Positions 50,201 through 58,009 of a DNA stretch of 64,000 nt are shown in pieces (the stretch's first letter is position 1; every line of letters begins with the position of its first letter). The notes under the pieces are model-generated. The model was not told the DNA's origin and did no database searches. It saw only the letters and a list, made by a program, of their open reading frames with translations. The position numbers and the translations under genes are program-made. Source of the DNA: Reticulitermes speratus (Eukaryota; Arthropoda; Insecta; Blattodea; Rhinotermitidae); the NCBI GenBank assembly GCA_021186555.1, contig JAJKFL010000007.1, forward strand, positions 32,525,827 through 32,589,826, written 5' to 3'.

Positions 50201-53200
50201 CGTACCTTCTTCTGTCATGTCTGCAGAAGGAGCCTGGAATATCGCAGCAATGAACTTTTGAAGAAACTAAAAGAGGCTGGTCTTGGTTCACGACCTATTG
50301 TCTGGGTCGCCCACTCCATGGGAGGACTCCTCGTCAAGTCCGTGCTAACCAAAGGTAACTTGCAGCTTTCAGTAGAAGATGTGACTTCATTTACAGGTCG
50401 CATAGTGCCCATACTCCTGTTTCTCTAGGTACATATTTGTTTAAATTTAACTGATGATGATAATAGTGTTCACAAAAAAGAACGAATAATTATGATTCCT
50501 TTGATGATGATAGTGCGATTTACATGATGAATAATTAAGGGAAAGGGTGTGTAGGTAGCTTATGAATACTACTACAAATTGTGCATATGAGAATGCTGTT
50601 GTGTATAGTTAGCAACTACAAGAAATATTTTTTACGAATGAAACTTGAGGTATGAATGACGGATAAGATTTAATGTAACAACACAGAAAGATGTGTAAGT
50701 TCTCAAAGGGAATATTAATTACAGTCACAAAAATGATGATATTATAATGTATCTACTAATCTATAAAGGCTGTGAAAGACAAATTATTGTAATTTCACTT
50801 CTCACAGAAAATGAGATAGTTTTAATGATATTCACGGCCATGGATCTGTGCACAGGGCAAATGATGTAAGGTATGATTATTAATTTAACTTCTCACAGCA
50901 CAGGTTTGTCAAGTAAGTTATGATAATCTATGACCTTCAAGGAAACATGGTGTTCATTCTGCAATGATGAAAAAACATGAATTAAAACACTTAACTATTA
51001 AGGGGCTCATGTGAATGGAACCAGAAGTCTGGACCCCAGTGGATTATTGCCACTGTGAAGATTAGAAGATTCCATACAGGGAAGTATAACAGCAAATAAT
51101 ATTTATCAATACAAAGGGATTAGAACGAGAAGAATTGTTGTGTATTTAGCATGCAGGATGGTGAGCAAGCATGTGGATTATGTGACAATACCAAGGCGTG
51201 TGTTCTATAGTGTGCCGCACCGAGGTTCACCAGTCGCTTCTCTGACGCATGCTACTCAACTGCTTTTGTGGCCATCGGTGGAAGTTCAGGAGCTCCGAGA
51301 GAGTAAGTAGTTCACTCTGTGCACAGTGACCTGCTGCAGGTGGTCGTTGTAGATCACAGCAAGTCCTTTTGCTAACCCTTTCTGCATGGTTGAACAAACT
51401 GACTCCGCGAGGCTGTTTTGATGATCCCATCTCACTGAAAATCAACTAGATGCCTGACCATCGTCTTCGGTGCTGTAACCACCATGTTTGAAGTAAATTA
51501 AAATTCCCATTCCCTTTTTTTAGCTTTTCTGTATGTTTTTAAAAAATGGCATAACCACATAAAATAGTCTGTCACTGTGTGCATCTTACCTTGTACACAG
51601 GGGTGACATTCATACTTGCATGTATGCACACTTTTGAGAGTAGATAAAATATTTTTGTTGTTTTTGTTAAACTTCTATAAAAAAAAATGCACTGCCAAAT
51701 AAAATTGTATATTTTTTAAGTCACATGCCAATTTTTTTCCTTTTGTTAAGATTTATGCATTTTGATGTCAGCTTTATATGAAGTGTAGGTTAGTGTTGAA
51801 CACTGGGGTCCAGCATTAAATTGAGAACTGTGAATTTCCAACACCAAATTTTAATGCAATCAGTGAAGTAATGTTAGAAATGAAATATGTAGACAGACAA
51901 ATATGATTGTCCTGTTCAGTCATCCGTGTGAAGTGCCGCGGACGGATTGCAGCGTCCCTGTAGCAGGCAGTTTTTTGCACTTCTACGTGGGCTTTTGCAT
52001 TTCTGACTGATGGCTGTGCGCATCGTGCTGTTTTGGAGTGTTCCGGGTGTTTTTGTGATTGGTTTTGTGACTGTCAGCGGACTATTGTGCGTGTTGTGAG
52101 TCTGTTTTTTTGGTGTGTAAATGATGGGTGGCGTGGGACGGGCCCCTGAGGATGGAGCTTTGGAGTTCCGAAGCGCGTGTGGGGTGGGGGGATGTGGGCC
52201 GGAGTAGGAATGGTCAATGTAGTGCGTTTGTCGGTCTTATTATTGATTTAACAAAATGCACGGTGGTAATACTGTGAAAAATGTGTACTTGTATTTACTG
52301 TATGTATTTTGTTTTGTATGTGCATGGGTGTTTTTGTAAGGTGTGAACGGGGTTCTTCTAATATGTGTACTTATATTTACTGTATGTATTTTGTTTTGTA
52401 TGTGTATGGGTGTTTTTGTAAGGTGTGGATGTATTTGTAAGGTATGGATGCTTTTGTAAGGAGTGGATGCTTTTGCAAGGTGTGGATGTTTTTGTAATGT
52501 GTGTATGGTGTTCTAATGTGTGTACTTGTATTTACTGTATGTATTTTGTTTTGTAATTGTGTATAGTTTGTTTTGTATTGTTATTTTTATGTATATTTAT
52601 ATGTCCATTTTTATTGTGTGTACTAGTGTAAGGACTACTGCCACCGGGTGAAAACATTTGTATTGTGTGTACTAGTGTAAGGACTACTGCCACCGGGTGA
52701 AAACCCAATTGCAGTAAATAATAATAATAATAAATAACAATATTTCTGTCGTCGTGCATGTGAGTGTCGTTGTGTTTGCAGACTCTCCAGCACTGCTCAG
52801 CCTCCATTCTGAGTTTCTGAAATTGGTGGAGAAGGCAAATATTGATGTAATCAGCTTTGCTGAAACTAAGGCCACATTTCTGCCTTCCCTCCACATGCAG
52901 TTTCGCTTTGTGCCAACTGAGTCAGCAAGTGAGTAGATTTTGATCCTGAATAGTTGCGTACTTATATCCACATGTTTGCGCTTCTCGGACTTCTGACATA
53001 TCTTTGTTTTTCAGATCCTGGCATTGGTGAGTTCTTCGAAATACCTCAAGATCATCTGTGTATCTGCAAGCCATCTAGTCGGTAAGCAATTTACATCATT
53101 CTTTTTTGTGTTTTAACCCATCTATTACAAAGTAGGTCGACCTCGGTGGACTAGTGGTTAGCGTGCTCGCCACTGGACCCAAGGTTCGTGGGTTCGATCC

Positions 53201-54648
53201 CGACCGAGGTCGATGGATTTTTAAGGATGATAAAAATTCGGAGCACCACTTCCTTCGGAGGGGAAGTAAAGCCGTCGGTCCCATGTCGTAGATTTACGGC
53301 ATGTAAAAGAACCTTACGGGCATGAATAAAAATGTTGCGTAAGCCAAATTGCCTCCATTTCTCATCCAAGTCTCCTGACTGCCTGCCAGATGGCTCTGGC
53401 GTGCACATCAGGATTGATAGAACACTAAGCGCGGCTAGCTGGCCGGTCACCAGCTGCCATGAATGCGCATGACTTAGTAACCTCGACAAGAGGAGGCAAG
53501 AGGAGGCCCAGGCCCATACAGGGCTGTTGAGCCAAGAATTATTATTATTACAAAGTAGGGTAGAAAATAGTCCAACGCATAATATGTTATATGTAAGATC
53601 ACATACTCTTCACCAACACAATAGAAGATATCAAATGCTAACTTTTCTCAAATTAGCTCAGCAGACTGATTTGACCAAACTGATTGGAGATTAGGTTACT
53701 GATATGGACACCATCTTACAAAACAGGTTAATGTCATCACAAAGTCCACATTGCAGGATATGTTTCTGAATTGATCAAATTGTTTATTTTATCTGTAGAT
53801 TCACTTAGCATAGAATAGCATAAACGTTGTGTGGAATGAGGAATGGATTAATTTATTTTGCCGTGCAGAGTTACGAACCTTTTCTGGTGTGCAGGGACAT
53901 AATATTTCTGAAATGAAATTTTTTCACCCAGTTTTCTTTTGTTCTTTATGTTTAATTCAGTACTATAATTATGAGCTGTAACCCTCATCAGTCAGTCCAT
54001 AATCCTCAGTCCCTCACTGACTCTCAATTCATTTGAAAGCTCCTCTTTGCGGTTGTATGCTTTTGAAATATCCATGTGTCAGTCTGTGAGTAGTAGGAGG
54101 AGGAGCAGTGGTGGTGACGGCAGGTGCATCACTGGCAGTGATACATATTTTTCTTACTCAATCACTATTAAAAAGAACTTTAATAGTAGTATTACATTAA
54201 ACCCGACATGTTTCGGTCAGGTACCTGACCATCTTCAGGGGTATACTACATTAAAATGCGTAGTCCATATGTTAAACGCACGTGAGATGTGAGCCTATAA
54301 GGTCTAGTCGTATATAAAGTTTTTTAAAAACACAGTTTTTAAGTCACTAGAAAATCACTAAAAACTGTTTTAAAAAATAGTCAACACTTGTAATCCCACA
54401 GTGCTCAGTTACTCAGTTATGGACATGATAAACCATAATCTGGCTGAGAAGTAGATTGTTTCTCAGGTTACAAATGCATGGAGAGTTATTTCTTTAAACA
54501 CTTGGCAGGTTAATGGTATGTCTCTTTGACATAGGAGTAATTCTACCTTTTAATGACATTATCCACTTATTTTTTTGATTGCAGGCAGTCATTCTTGTAT
54601 CAGAAGTTACTGCATCTGATTCAGAAGTATTTACCGGGTGATAACTGA
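29158..54648 (+). CDS. SERAC1: SERAC1-like serine lipase gene, 14 exons, 5' end missing
   Basis: Exons: 29158-29291, 30004-30192, 35990-36117, 39201-39302, 41458-41590, 42312-42455, 43791-44048, 45765-45957, 47402-47566, 50227-50354, 51150-51302, 52782-52928, 53015-53081, 54585-54648. All introns are GT-AG and all junction phases agree, giving 667 residues and a TGA stop; human SERAC1 is about 654 residues. Visible order: end of an N-terminal membrane segment (residues 1-10), a helical region with ARM-like repeats (about 60-310), then an alpha/beta-hydrolase with VFIHG (336-340), nucleophile elbow HSMGG (Ser512) and DHLCICKP (His638, probable catalytic His). The family (DUF676 lipase-like) is known from human SERAC1, which acts at mitochondria-ER contacts in phosphatidylglycerol remodelling and cholesterol trafficking. 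No ATG is possible in the first visible exon: its frame has TAA at 29132 and no ATG after it, so a start exon lies upstream. Function is inferred by homology. Confidence 0.93.
30004..30192 (+). CDS. SERAC1: SERAC1 exon b
   Basis: Residues 45-107, [11 protein letters not shown] through the hydrophobic helix [13 protein letters not shown]. Acceptor acgttatag, donor gtgatt, phase 1 on both sides. The open frame extends upstream of the acceptor to 29856 but that part is intronic. Confidence 0.88.
30378..30745 (+). mobile_element. SINE-C copy in SERAC1 intron
   Basis: Head ccacggtggactagtggtta, B box cgcgggttcattcccggccg, body cccatgtcgtagatttacag. The 3' end is diverged. Preceded by an (atatac)n microsatellite at 30340-30368. 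Confidence 0.85.
30877..33465. repeat. 32-bp VNTR, ~80 copies, in SERAC1 intron
   Basis: Unit caatacttccacatagtcac atcatcatataa (32 bp). Two main variants (cacatag and cacacag) plus a cacg variant alternate in blocks. Copies at 30960-31870 carry many indels, while those at 31870-33465 are nearly perfect. Confidence 0.98.
33466..34850. other. Intronic DNA, no gene seen
   Basis: Part of the 5.8-kb SERAC1 intron. The frames at 33705-34101 show no family motif. Confidence 0.5.
34855..35226 (+). mobile_element. LINE L1a 3' end in sense orientation
   Basis: Contains ggctcaggatagggacaggt, gcggtaatgaaccttcgggt and ctccatggagttagttggtt, the complement of the antisense copies. Ends in the ttag-type tail. 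Confidence 0.82.
35990..36117 (+). CDS. SERAC1: SERAC1 exon c
   Basis: Residues 108-150, with [20 protein letters not shown] and VDLRFFLRP. The GLARSE..DLRFFL motif is a strong SERAC1 signature, nearly identical to the human segment. Acceptor ttcttttaag, donor gtaata, ends in phase 0. Confidence 0.95.
36545..37320 (-). mobile_element. LINE L1a 3' part, interrupted by a foldback element
   Basis: The LINE text stops at tttcattacca (36664) and resumes at tttcaatacca (36910). The tail complement (ctaactgactgactgactta) is at 36544. Confidence 0.85.
36665..36898. mobile_element. Foldback hammerhead-like element nested in LINE
   Basis: Arms gagatctgtgctcttctggg and cccagaagggtgcagatctc. Inner inverted motifs cgtttcgggacaac and gttgtcccgaaacg. 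Flanked by a 12-bp duplication gtttcattacca/gtttcaatacca. Core base C3 is U (UUGAAGA), so ribozyme activity is doubtful. Confidence 0.85.
37399..37572. mobile_element. Pogo-like MITE, ~170 bp
   Basis: Ends tacagtaaagacccgattta and taggggttttactgta. It lies 4 bp from the palindromic mariner derivative. Confidence 0.8.
37577..38153. mobile_element. Palindromic mariner derivative
   Basis: Both halves carry the same mariner 3' end, one on each strand: minus-strand [20 protein letters not shown] and [10 protein letters not shown] (37674-37994), and plus-strand [15 protein letters not shown] (37845-38054). Outer ends tacgaggtttatccagaaag and ctttctggacgtcctaca. The catalytic D of PDLAPS is seen only on the minus strand. 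Confidence 0.9.
38416..38460 (-). ncRNA. Candidate type I hammerhead ribozyme
   Basis: Minus strand: GACCC, CUGAAGA, U, helix II GGCAAU/AUUGCC, GAAA, palindromic AUACGUAU, A, GGGG. Helix I has 3 pairs. Confidence 0.7.
38815..38862 (+). ncRNA. Candidate type I hammerhead ribozyme, sense in SERAC1
   Basis: GACCCC, CUGAAGA, U, helix II GGCAAU/AUUGCU (one G.U pair), GAAA, UACGUA, UU, GGGG. It lies in the SERAC1 intron in transcript sense. Confidence 0.7.
39201..39302 (+). CDS. SERAC1: SERAC1 exon d
   Basis: Residues 151-184, starting [16 protein letters not shown]. Helical, 34 codons, phase 0 at both ends. Acceptor tgtttgttacag, donor gtgagt. Corresponds to the linker helices between the N-terminal and ARM-like parts. 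Confidence 0.88.
39935..40075. repeat. Dispersed repeat F, copy 2
   Basis: Shares gacatttaaattgctaccaa and ggcatgctaggccattcgtc with 14880-15075. Confidence 0.7.
41458..41590 (+). CDS. SERAC1: SERAC1 exon e
   Basis: Residues 185-228, containing [16 protein letters not shown] and [18 protein letters not shown]. The longest open frame here is a different, shadow frame; this frame follows from phase 0 in the previous exon. Acceptor tttctgtgtag, donor gtgaga, ends in phase 1. Confidence 0.88.
42312..42455 (+). CDS. SERAC1: SERAC1 exon f, ARM-like repeat
   Basis: Residues 229-276, [15 protein letters not shown] then [14 protein letters not shown]. The G-G-x-x-x-L pattern followed by an N-L-S helix is typical of armadillo-like repeats. 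Acceptor ggttactttcag, donor gtaaga, phase 1 on both sides. Confidence 0.92.
43007..43110. mobile_element. Hammerhead element with mutated core
   Basis: Starts ccaactaatgcac. The minus strand has perfect helix II GGACCUAGGUCC and GAAACACGUGUA, but the first core reads CCGAAGA (U4 to C), which should inactivate it. Confidence 0.7.
43341..43393 (-). ncRNA. Candidate type I hammerhead ribozyme
   Basis: Minus strand: GUCC, CUGAUGA (canonical), U, helix II GAACC/GGUUC, GAAA, palindromic ACAUGU, A, GGAC. Antisense to SERAC1, in the intron before exon g. Confidence 0.78.
43791..44048 (+). CDS. SERAC1: SERAC1 exon g, start of hydrolase domain
   Basis: Residues 277-362. An ARM-like helix pair ([20 protein letters not shown]) leads into strand [10 protein letters not shown] and TWRQRDRE. 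The HG turn is the oxyanion-side loop of alpha/beta hydrolases. Acceptor catgttacag. The donor at 44049 (gtacgt) keeps phase 1; an alternative GT at 44053 would break the frame of the next exon. Confidence 0.95.
44428..44705 (+). mobile_element. Diverged SINE-B copy in SERAC1 intron
   Basis: Keeps gagctcagttggtccagtga (A box), gggattcaattcccaacag (B box) and gctatacctcctcgccccttatgcctt. Confidence 0.65.
44851..45753. mobile_element. MULE-like TIR element at a SERAC1 splice acceptor
   Basis: Inverted arms of ~200 bp (44851-45066 and 45553-45753) made of gataaatgctcacac-type units, starting GGTGACC and ending GGAACC. Flanked by ATCATTTTC at 44842-44850 and 45754-45762 (9 bp). The centre is a 64-bp tandem repeat. 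No transposase. Confidence 0.85.
45084..45505. repeat. 64-bp tandem repeat inside the TIR element
   Basis: Six to seven copies of a unit holding ttaggttagcgttcaggcta and gaatggccactggacacaaa, with two alternating variants (ctgtatatgaaggg and ttgtatattaagtg). Confidence 0.93.
45765..45957 (+). CDS. SERAC1: SERAC1 exon h, acidic insert
   Basis: Residues 363-426, with [20 protein letters not shown] and a run ending GPYSYSG. An acidic, low-similarity segment inside the hydrolase domain, longer than the equivalent human stretch. The acceptor (catcattttcag) lies directly against a transposon target duplication. Donor gtaagt, phase 1 in and phase 2 out. The open frame extending upstream to 45698 reads into that transposon and is not coding. 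Confidence 0.88.
46385..46490. mobile_element. LINE-like 3' fragment (family E)
   Basis: Contains gaaccagaaggtggaggcag and tctaccaaactgcatggcat. Related fragments are at 43560, 54965, 59220 and 62145 (cacatcccagaagact). Too short to classify. Confidence 0.5.
47402..47566 (+). CDS. SERAC1: SERAC1 exon i
   Basis: Residues 427-481, with [11 protein letters not shown] and [14 protein letters not shown]. The CWP.(T/D)WL..DCP and V.YDT.LS.W motifs are strongly conserved SERAC1 blocks. Acceptor tctttgtgcag, donor gtgagt, phase 2 on both sides. Confidence 0.95.
47634..48056. mobile_element. Foldback hammerhead-like element in SERAC1 intron
   Basis: Ends tgatttcaggcttccgccat ... agcacacatctaatta. 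Inner inverted cassettes cgtttcgggacaac / gttgtcccgaaacg lie around ~200 bp of unique DNA. Helix I GUUUACC/GGUAAAC is perfect, but the core reads CGUGAAGA, one base more than CUGAAGA. Confidence 0.82.
49039..49083 (-). ncRNA. Candidate type I hammerhead ribozyme
   Basis: Minus strand: CCCC, CUGACGA, U, helix II GAUCC/GGAUC, GAAA, palindromic ACACGUGU, A, GGGG. Mirror copy of 49402-49446. Confidence 0.78.
49402..49446 (+). ncRNA. Candidate type I hammerhead ribozyme, sense in SERAC1
   Basis: Identical core to the mirror copy on the other arm. It lies about 0.8 kb upstream of the nucleophile exon, in transcript sense. Confidence 0.78.
49555..49800 (-). mobile_element. LINE L1a fragment
   Basis: Continues the LINE interrupted at 48888-48956 (ctaattaattaatgaactcc, aagctgatagatccttaact): tagtcaaaaaattccctgca, then gattaatccagtccatgcc. 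The foldback 48957-49519 therefore inserted into it; tagtcaaaaaatt occurs on both sides. Confidence 0.75.
49870..50045 (+). mobile_element. SINE-D copy, 5' truncated
   Basis: B box gtgggttcgaatcccaccag, then gttgtcaggtagaggtctct, gtccagaggagtcctaccga and tgtgatcgcgaaacctcg. Confidence 0.8.
50227..50354 (+). CDS. SERAC1: SERAC1 exon j, nucleophile elbow
   Basis: Residues 482-524, [18 protein letters not shown] then [15 protein letters not shown]. Ser512 in A-H-S-M-G is the expected nucleophile. The position before His is Ala here rather than Gly; from memory the human protein also lacks Gly there, so this is not evidence of inactivity. Acceptor tgtctgcag, donor gtaact, phase 2 in and phase 1 out. 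Confidence 0.96.
51150..51302 (+). CDS. SERAC1: SERAC1 exon k
   Basis: Residues 525-575. [13 protein letters not shown] is a strong family block, followed by [12 protein letters not shown]. The acceptor gtatttag at 51148-51149 keeps the frame open; using tgcag at 51155-51156 would give an immediate TGA. Just before VFYS the +1 frame reads CDNTK, resembling the family's NNTRG block, so small compensating indels or an assembly error may lie at 51150-51200. Donor gtaagt. Confidence 0.85.
51920..52740 (+). mobile_element. Retroelement 3' end with (taa)n tail and decayed hammerhead
   Basis: Ends actgccaccgggtgaaaacc caattgcagt(aataat)n just 40 bp before a SERAC1 acceptor. Contains CUGAGGA U GGAGCUUUGGAGUUCC GAAG CGCGUGU GGGG at 52143-52184, with GAAA changed to GAAG. 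Repeats of tgtatgtattttgttttgta fill 52290-52560, and a 46-bp end segment is duplicated. Confidence 0.65.
52782..52928 (+). CDS. SERAC1: SERAC1 exon l
   Basis: Residues 576-624, [31 protein letters not shown], then VPTESAS. Matches the SPAL...FL and FVET...VP.ESA blocks of SERAC1 and probably contains the acidic residue of the catalytic triad. Acceptor tgtgtttgcag, donor gtgagt, phase 1 on both sides. Confidence 0.93.
53015..53081 (+). CDS. SERAC1: SERAC1 exon m, catalytic histidine
   Basis: Residues 625-646, [20 protein letters not shown]. His638 in D-H-L-C-I-C-K-P aligns with the NHxxICKP histidine of the family. Acceptor gtttttcag, donor gtaagc, ends in phase 2. Confidence 0.94.
53137..53546 (+). 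mobile_element. SINE-C, full length, with 13-bp target duplication
   Basis: Head cctcggtggactagtggtta, B box gtgggttcgatcccgaccga, body cccatgtcgtagatttacgg, tail (att)n. Flanked by attacaaagtagg at 53124-53136 and 53547-53559. In the intron between the last two SERAC1 exons. Confidence 0.96.
54200..54244 (-). ncRNA. Candidate type I hammerhead ribozyme
   Basis: Minus strand: ACCC, CUGAAGA, U, helix II GGUCAG/CUGACC, GAAA, CAUGUC (canonical UC cleavage type), GGGU. In the last SERAC1 intron, antisense. Confidence 0.78.
54585..54648 (+). CDS. SERAC1: SERAC1 terminal exon
   Basis: Residues 647-667, [21 protein letters not shown] then TGA. Equivalent to the human DAFLYQRTLQFI tail. Acceptor ttttgattgcag. 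I could not identify a clear polyadenylation signal in the next few hundred bases. Confidence 0.93.
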
Positions 54649-55569
54649 CTGGAACCGATTTTTATGACATGTAGCTCTGTAACTACAACACAGATTGTTA
54701 CATTGTATTATAGTAAACCAAGTTTGTTACATATATACACTAATGTTATCTGTATCCATTTCCTTGAGCCCTGCATTTGCTGTGGGAATCAGCTTCATAC
54801 AATACAATCAGTTTTAATATAATGACTGAACAGATACATTGGCCCTGATGTCATTTATTTAGACCACAGAACAGTGTGGCACATGTGAAAAGCATCCTGG
54901 CAGCCACCACTCTTATCTGTATCATGTCTTAGAGAGAACTCAACTTATCTGGTGACTGTAGTATGTGCTGTGCAAGATTTGAGGTTCTTACAGCAGTGTC
55001 CCCAAAGAATCAAGTCTTCTGGTACATGATGCTGCGTTGTTGGGTGAATGGTCAACGTTTTGAAGGAACGTCGCGAACCACTCATCCAACGATACAGTGT
55101 CACATCCCAGAAGACTTGAATGCTCGGAAACAATGGGGTGAGATCAATTTAATGGTATCCATCCTGTTGTGTTCAATCAGTTACATAAATACACACTGTT
55201 CCATCTAACACAACACAGTTGGTATCGATCAAAACGTTTAGCGTTAAAAAGAGATTGAAAAGTGTGTTTTTAGAATAGTGTGTATTTATTGCTGTGAGAA
55301 CCTCACATGCTCGTATGTTTTTTATTATGCTTGTTATGCAGTCTAGCCTCTCTAATTGATATTTTGAGTATTATGTTTGCACATGAAAACGAACAAATTT
55401 CCAGGCTGTGTTGATTTCTTGTCATGAGCTACAGAATGGAGTAGGTGTCCCCTACATATGGACAGTAGCTGTGAATATGGTAAGTACTCACACTGTAAAA
55501 TGGTGGTCCTAGAGCTTTGGGACTGAATGTGAGGCTACACGCCTCTTTCCTTTAAAGGACTCCCTTTTA

Positions 55570-55858
55570 CGGACCATAGTCAGTATCGTGACGAGGCTAC
55601 AGGCTGGACAATCTGAGGTTTGAATACTGCTGGAGCAAGAAATTTTTCTCGTCTCTCAACATGTCCAGACCAGCTATGGGACTCACCCAGCTTCATATTT
55701 ATTGGGTGTTGGAGTTCTTTCATGGAGGTAAAGTGGCCAGGACATGACGTTGACCACTCACCGCCATGTAGTGCTGAGTTTAAGAATGAGTGGAGGTATA
55801 CCTCTGCTCCCCTTCCGTGTCTTCGTGGCGGGAACAGGGACAACTTTACTTTGTAAGT
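55570..55858 (+). mobile_element. Diverged SINE-B copy
   Basis: catagtcagtatcgtgacga, caatctgaggtttgaatact and ggtatacctctgctcccctt appear in SINE-B order. Confidence 0.6.
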
Positions 55859-57644
55859 CCTTTTATTGTGTCCAGGAGCACAACAGCTGTAATATGATGT
55901 CCTGGCAGCTGCAGGCTATTCTATGTGATAAAGCTACCATACTCAGGGTCACCTTGTAGATTATTTTGTAATGCTGTTAGTAGTTCAGACTGTATAGCAT
56001 TAACACATTAGTAATATGAAGAAGAAATAAATTTTAATTTGCCTGCTACAAGATATAAACAACAAGTCCAGTGACAGATATGAATTGCCAAGAATGTGTT
56101 TGGAAGATAATTGTACTCCAATGGAATACATCTTTCTGATGTACCAGAGCTTGTTCACATAAATGAATAACTCTTAAGTCCCTCCTATATGCTAGAAGCA
56201 GGCAGTTTTCAATTGAACATGCAAATTGATAAAACTTGGCAGCTATGAAGATCACTGTAATTTTGGTTGTGATGTTGTACAGTTTGGAATTATTATTTTG
56301 GTTCTGAAATGTGTTGTAGCAGATGCAGTGCACTGGCCTATAATCTGTGACTTGCAAGCCAAAAAATAATTCTGTCCCTAATCACCTGGACCATTATTAC
56401 TTGAATTTAAAAAAAAATTGTATGATCCTGTACCATAGGTCTAAGGGAGTTAAAAATATGTGGTGGGCTTGAAACTACAACCTTTGAATTATTACTGTAA
56501 TGTTCCAATCAGCTTTGATCATGAGACCGCTGAGAACTATTGCAGTAGTCATGAAGCCGATAAAAGAAAGAAATTGCAGCTCTTTTGTTAAAATACTGTA
56601 GAACCATCTTAATAGTTATACACAAAGTAAACCAGTGGAACAGGAAATTGCACTGCCAACGGCCTATAGATGACCACCACCGTACTTACACCTTGCATAG
56701 CAGCGGATACCAGAACATTGTGACTTCCTTTGGGTGCATACATATATATCAGTCTTATGCATTTGCATCTCAATATAATGAAGTGTATTAATGTATTTGC
56801 TCTAACCAGGTGAATTTGTATGACCTGTGAGAACTAATGCAGTAGAAGGATACAGTCAGTTAAACTCTGCAAGCACTTGACTTACTAGGTACTGGAGAGC
56901 AGCATATGATGGCAAATGCAAGACTAGATTTACATGTTACTGTACAGTAGCTGTAGTGGATGTAGTATGACACTTATATCATGCTATTGGGCAGTTTGTC
57001 TTGTAACTTTATTACACGTTGGGGGTAGTACAAATGAATGATAGACTTTTTTAACGTTATTCATTCCGTGTATTGTGACTTAAGTTTCTCAATTATAAAA
57101 CCAACGTGCACATCTAACATACACAGGAATAAATAACAGATTCAATGGTTGTGTATGTTAGACGTGCATATGTTGGTTTTATATGTGAGTAATGCACTGT
57201 TTGAACTCCCAGTGCCATTTTGGTTAGTGAACAGTTTGGTTTCATAAAATTCCTTTCTATTAGTCACAGCTGTTTATTCCAGAAGACCTTAATATTTTTT
57301 CCTGATTTTGGTTATTTGCAGTAAATTAGTTTGTCGCTGTTATCCACATATGTAACTTCAATAAAAAAAAACATTTTGATGTCAAAAGAGATAAGCTAAA
57401 TACTGTAGTTTGACATCAACAAGAAAAATTTGGTTTTTATAATGATTTTAAATATGTGGACAGCAGCGCTATGGTAAGTAACATAACACCAACAAATGCA
57501 CTGTTCTATATTTTATTTGTATTATCTTTTACATAGCTCCTACATGTTTTGGCGTTATTATCTGGCCATCTTCAGGGAGCTGACACCAAAGATTCTATAA
57601 AACTTACAGCAATAAAATAGGTCGCAATAAGCGTACGTACGGTG

Positions 57645-57904
57645 TAAAGGTAAAGTTCTCCCTAGAACAGGCCATGAATGCCCAGAGGGGGAGTAGAGGT
57701 ATAGCTCTACTCTTTTCTTAACTTCGGCACAAGATGGGGGTGGGTGGTCAATGCCACGCCCCGGCCGTACCCATTGTACAGGAGGCTGGGTAGGCCCCAG
57801 GTCCGGTATGGATGGGTGCTGAAAATCTCGCCCCCACTGGGATTTGATCCCCGGACCGTCCAGCTCGTAGCGAGTCGTTATACCGACTACGCTATCCCGG
57901 CACG
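57645..57904 (-). mobile_element. SINE-B nested in foldback element
   Basis: Complement of tail aaggtaaagttctccctaga at left and of head gactacgctatcccggcac at right. Confidence 0.88.
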
Positions 57905-57963
57905 ATACATACGTTGTGGTATTAATAATGCAGAATGTTAAAGGTTTTATAGAACTTTGGTGT

Positions 57964-58009
57964 CAGCTTCCTGAAGATGGCAAGATAACGCCGAAACATG
58001 TAGGAGCTG
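57964..58009 (+). ncRNA. Candidate type I hammerhead ribozyme
   Basis: Helix I CAGCUUC pairs over 7 bp with GGAGCUG. Core CUGAAGA, U, helix II GGC/GCC, GAAA, palindromic ACAUGU, A. The mirror copy at about 57531-57580 (minus) has G12 changed to A (AAAA) and is probably dead. Confidence 0.8.

Noticed and set aside
53137..53215. tRNA gene
   Set aside because: It is the head of SINE-C, flanked by 13-bp target duplications around a 410-bp element.
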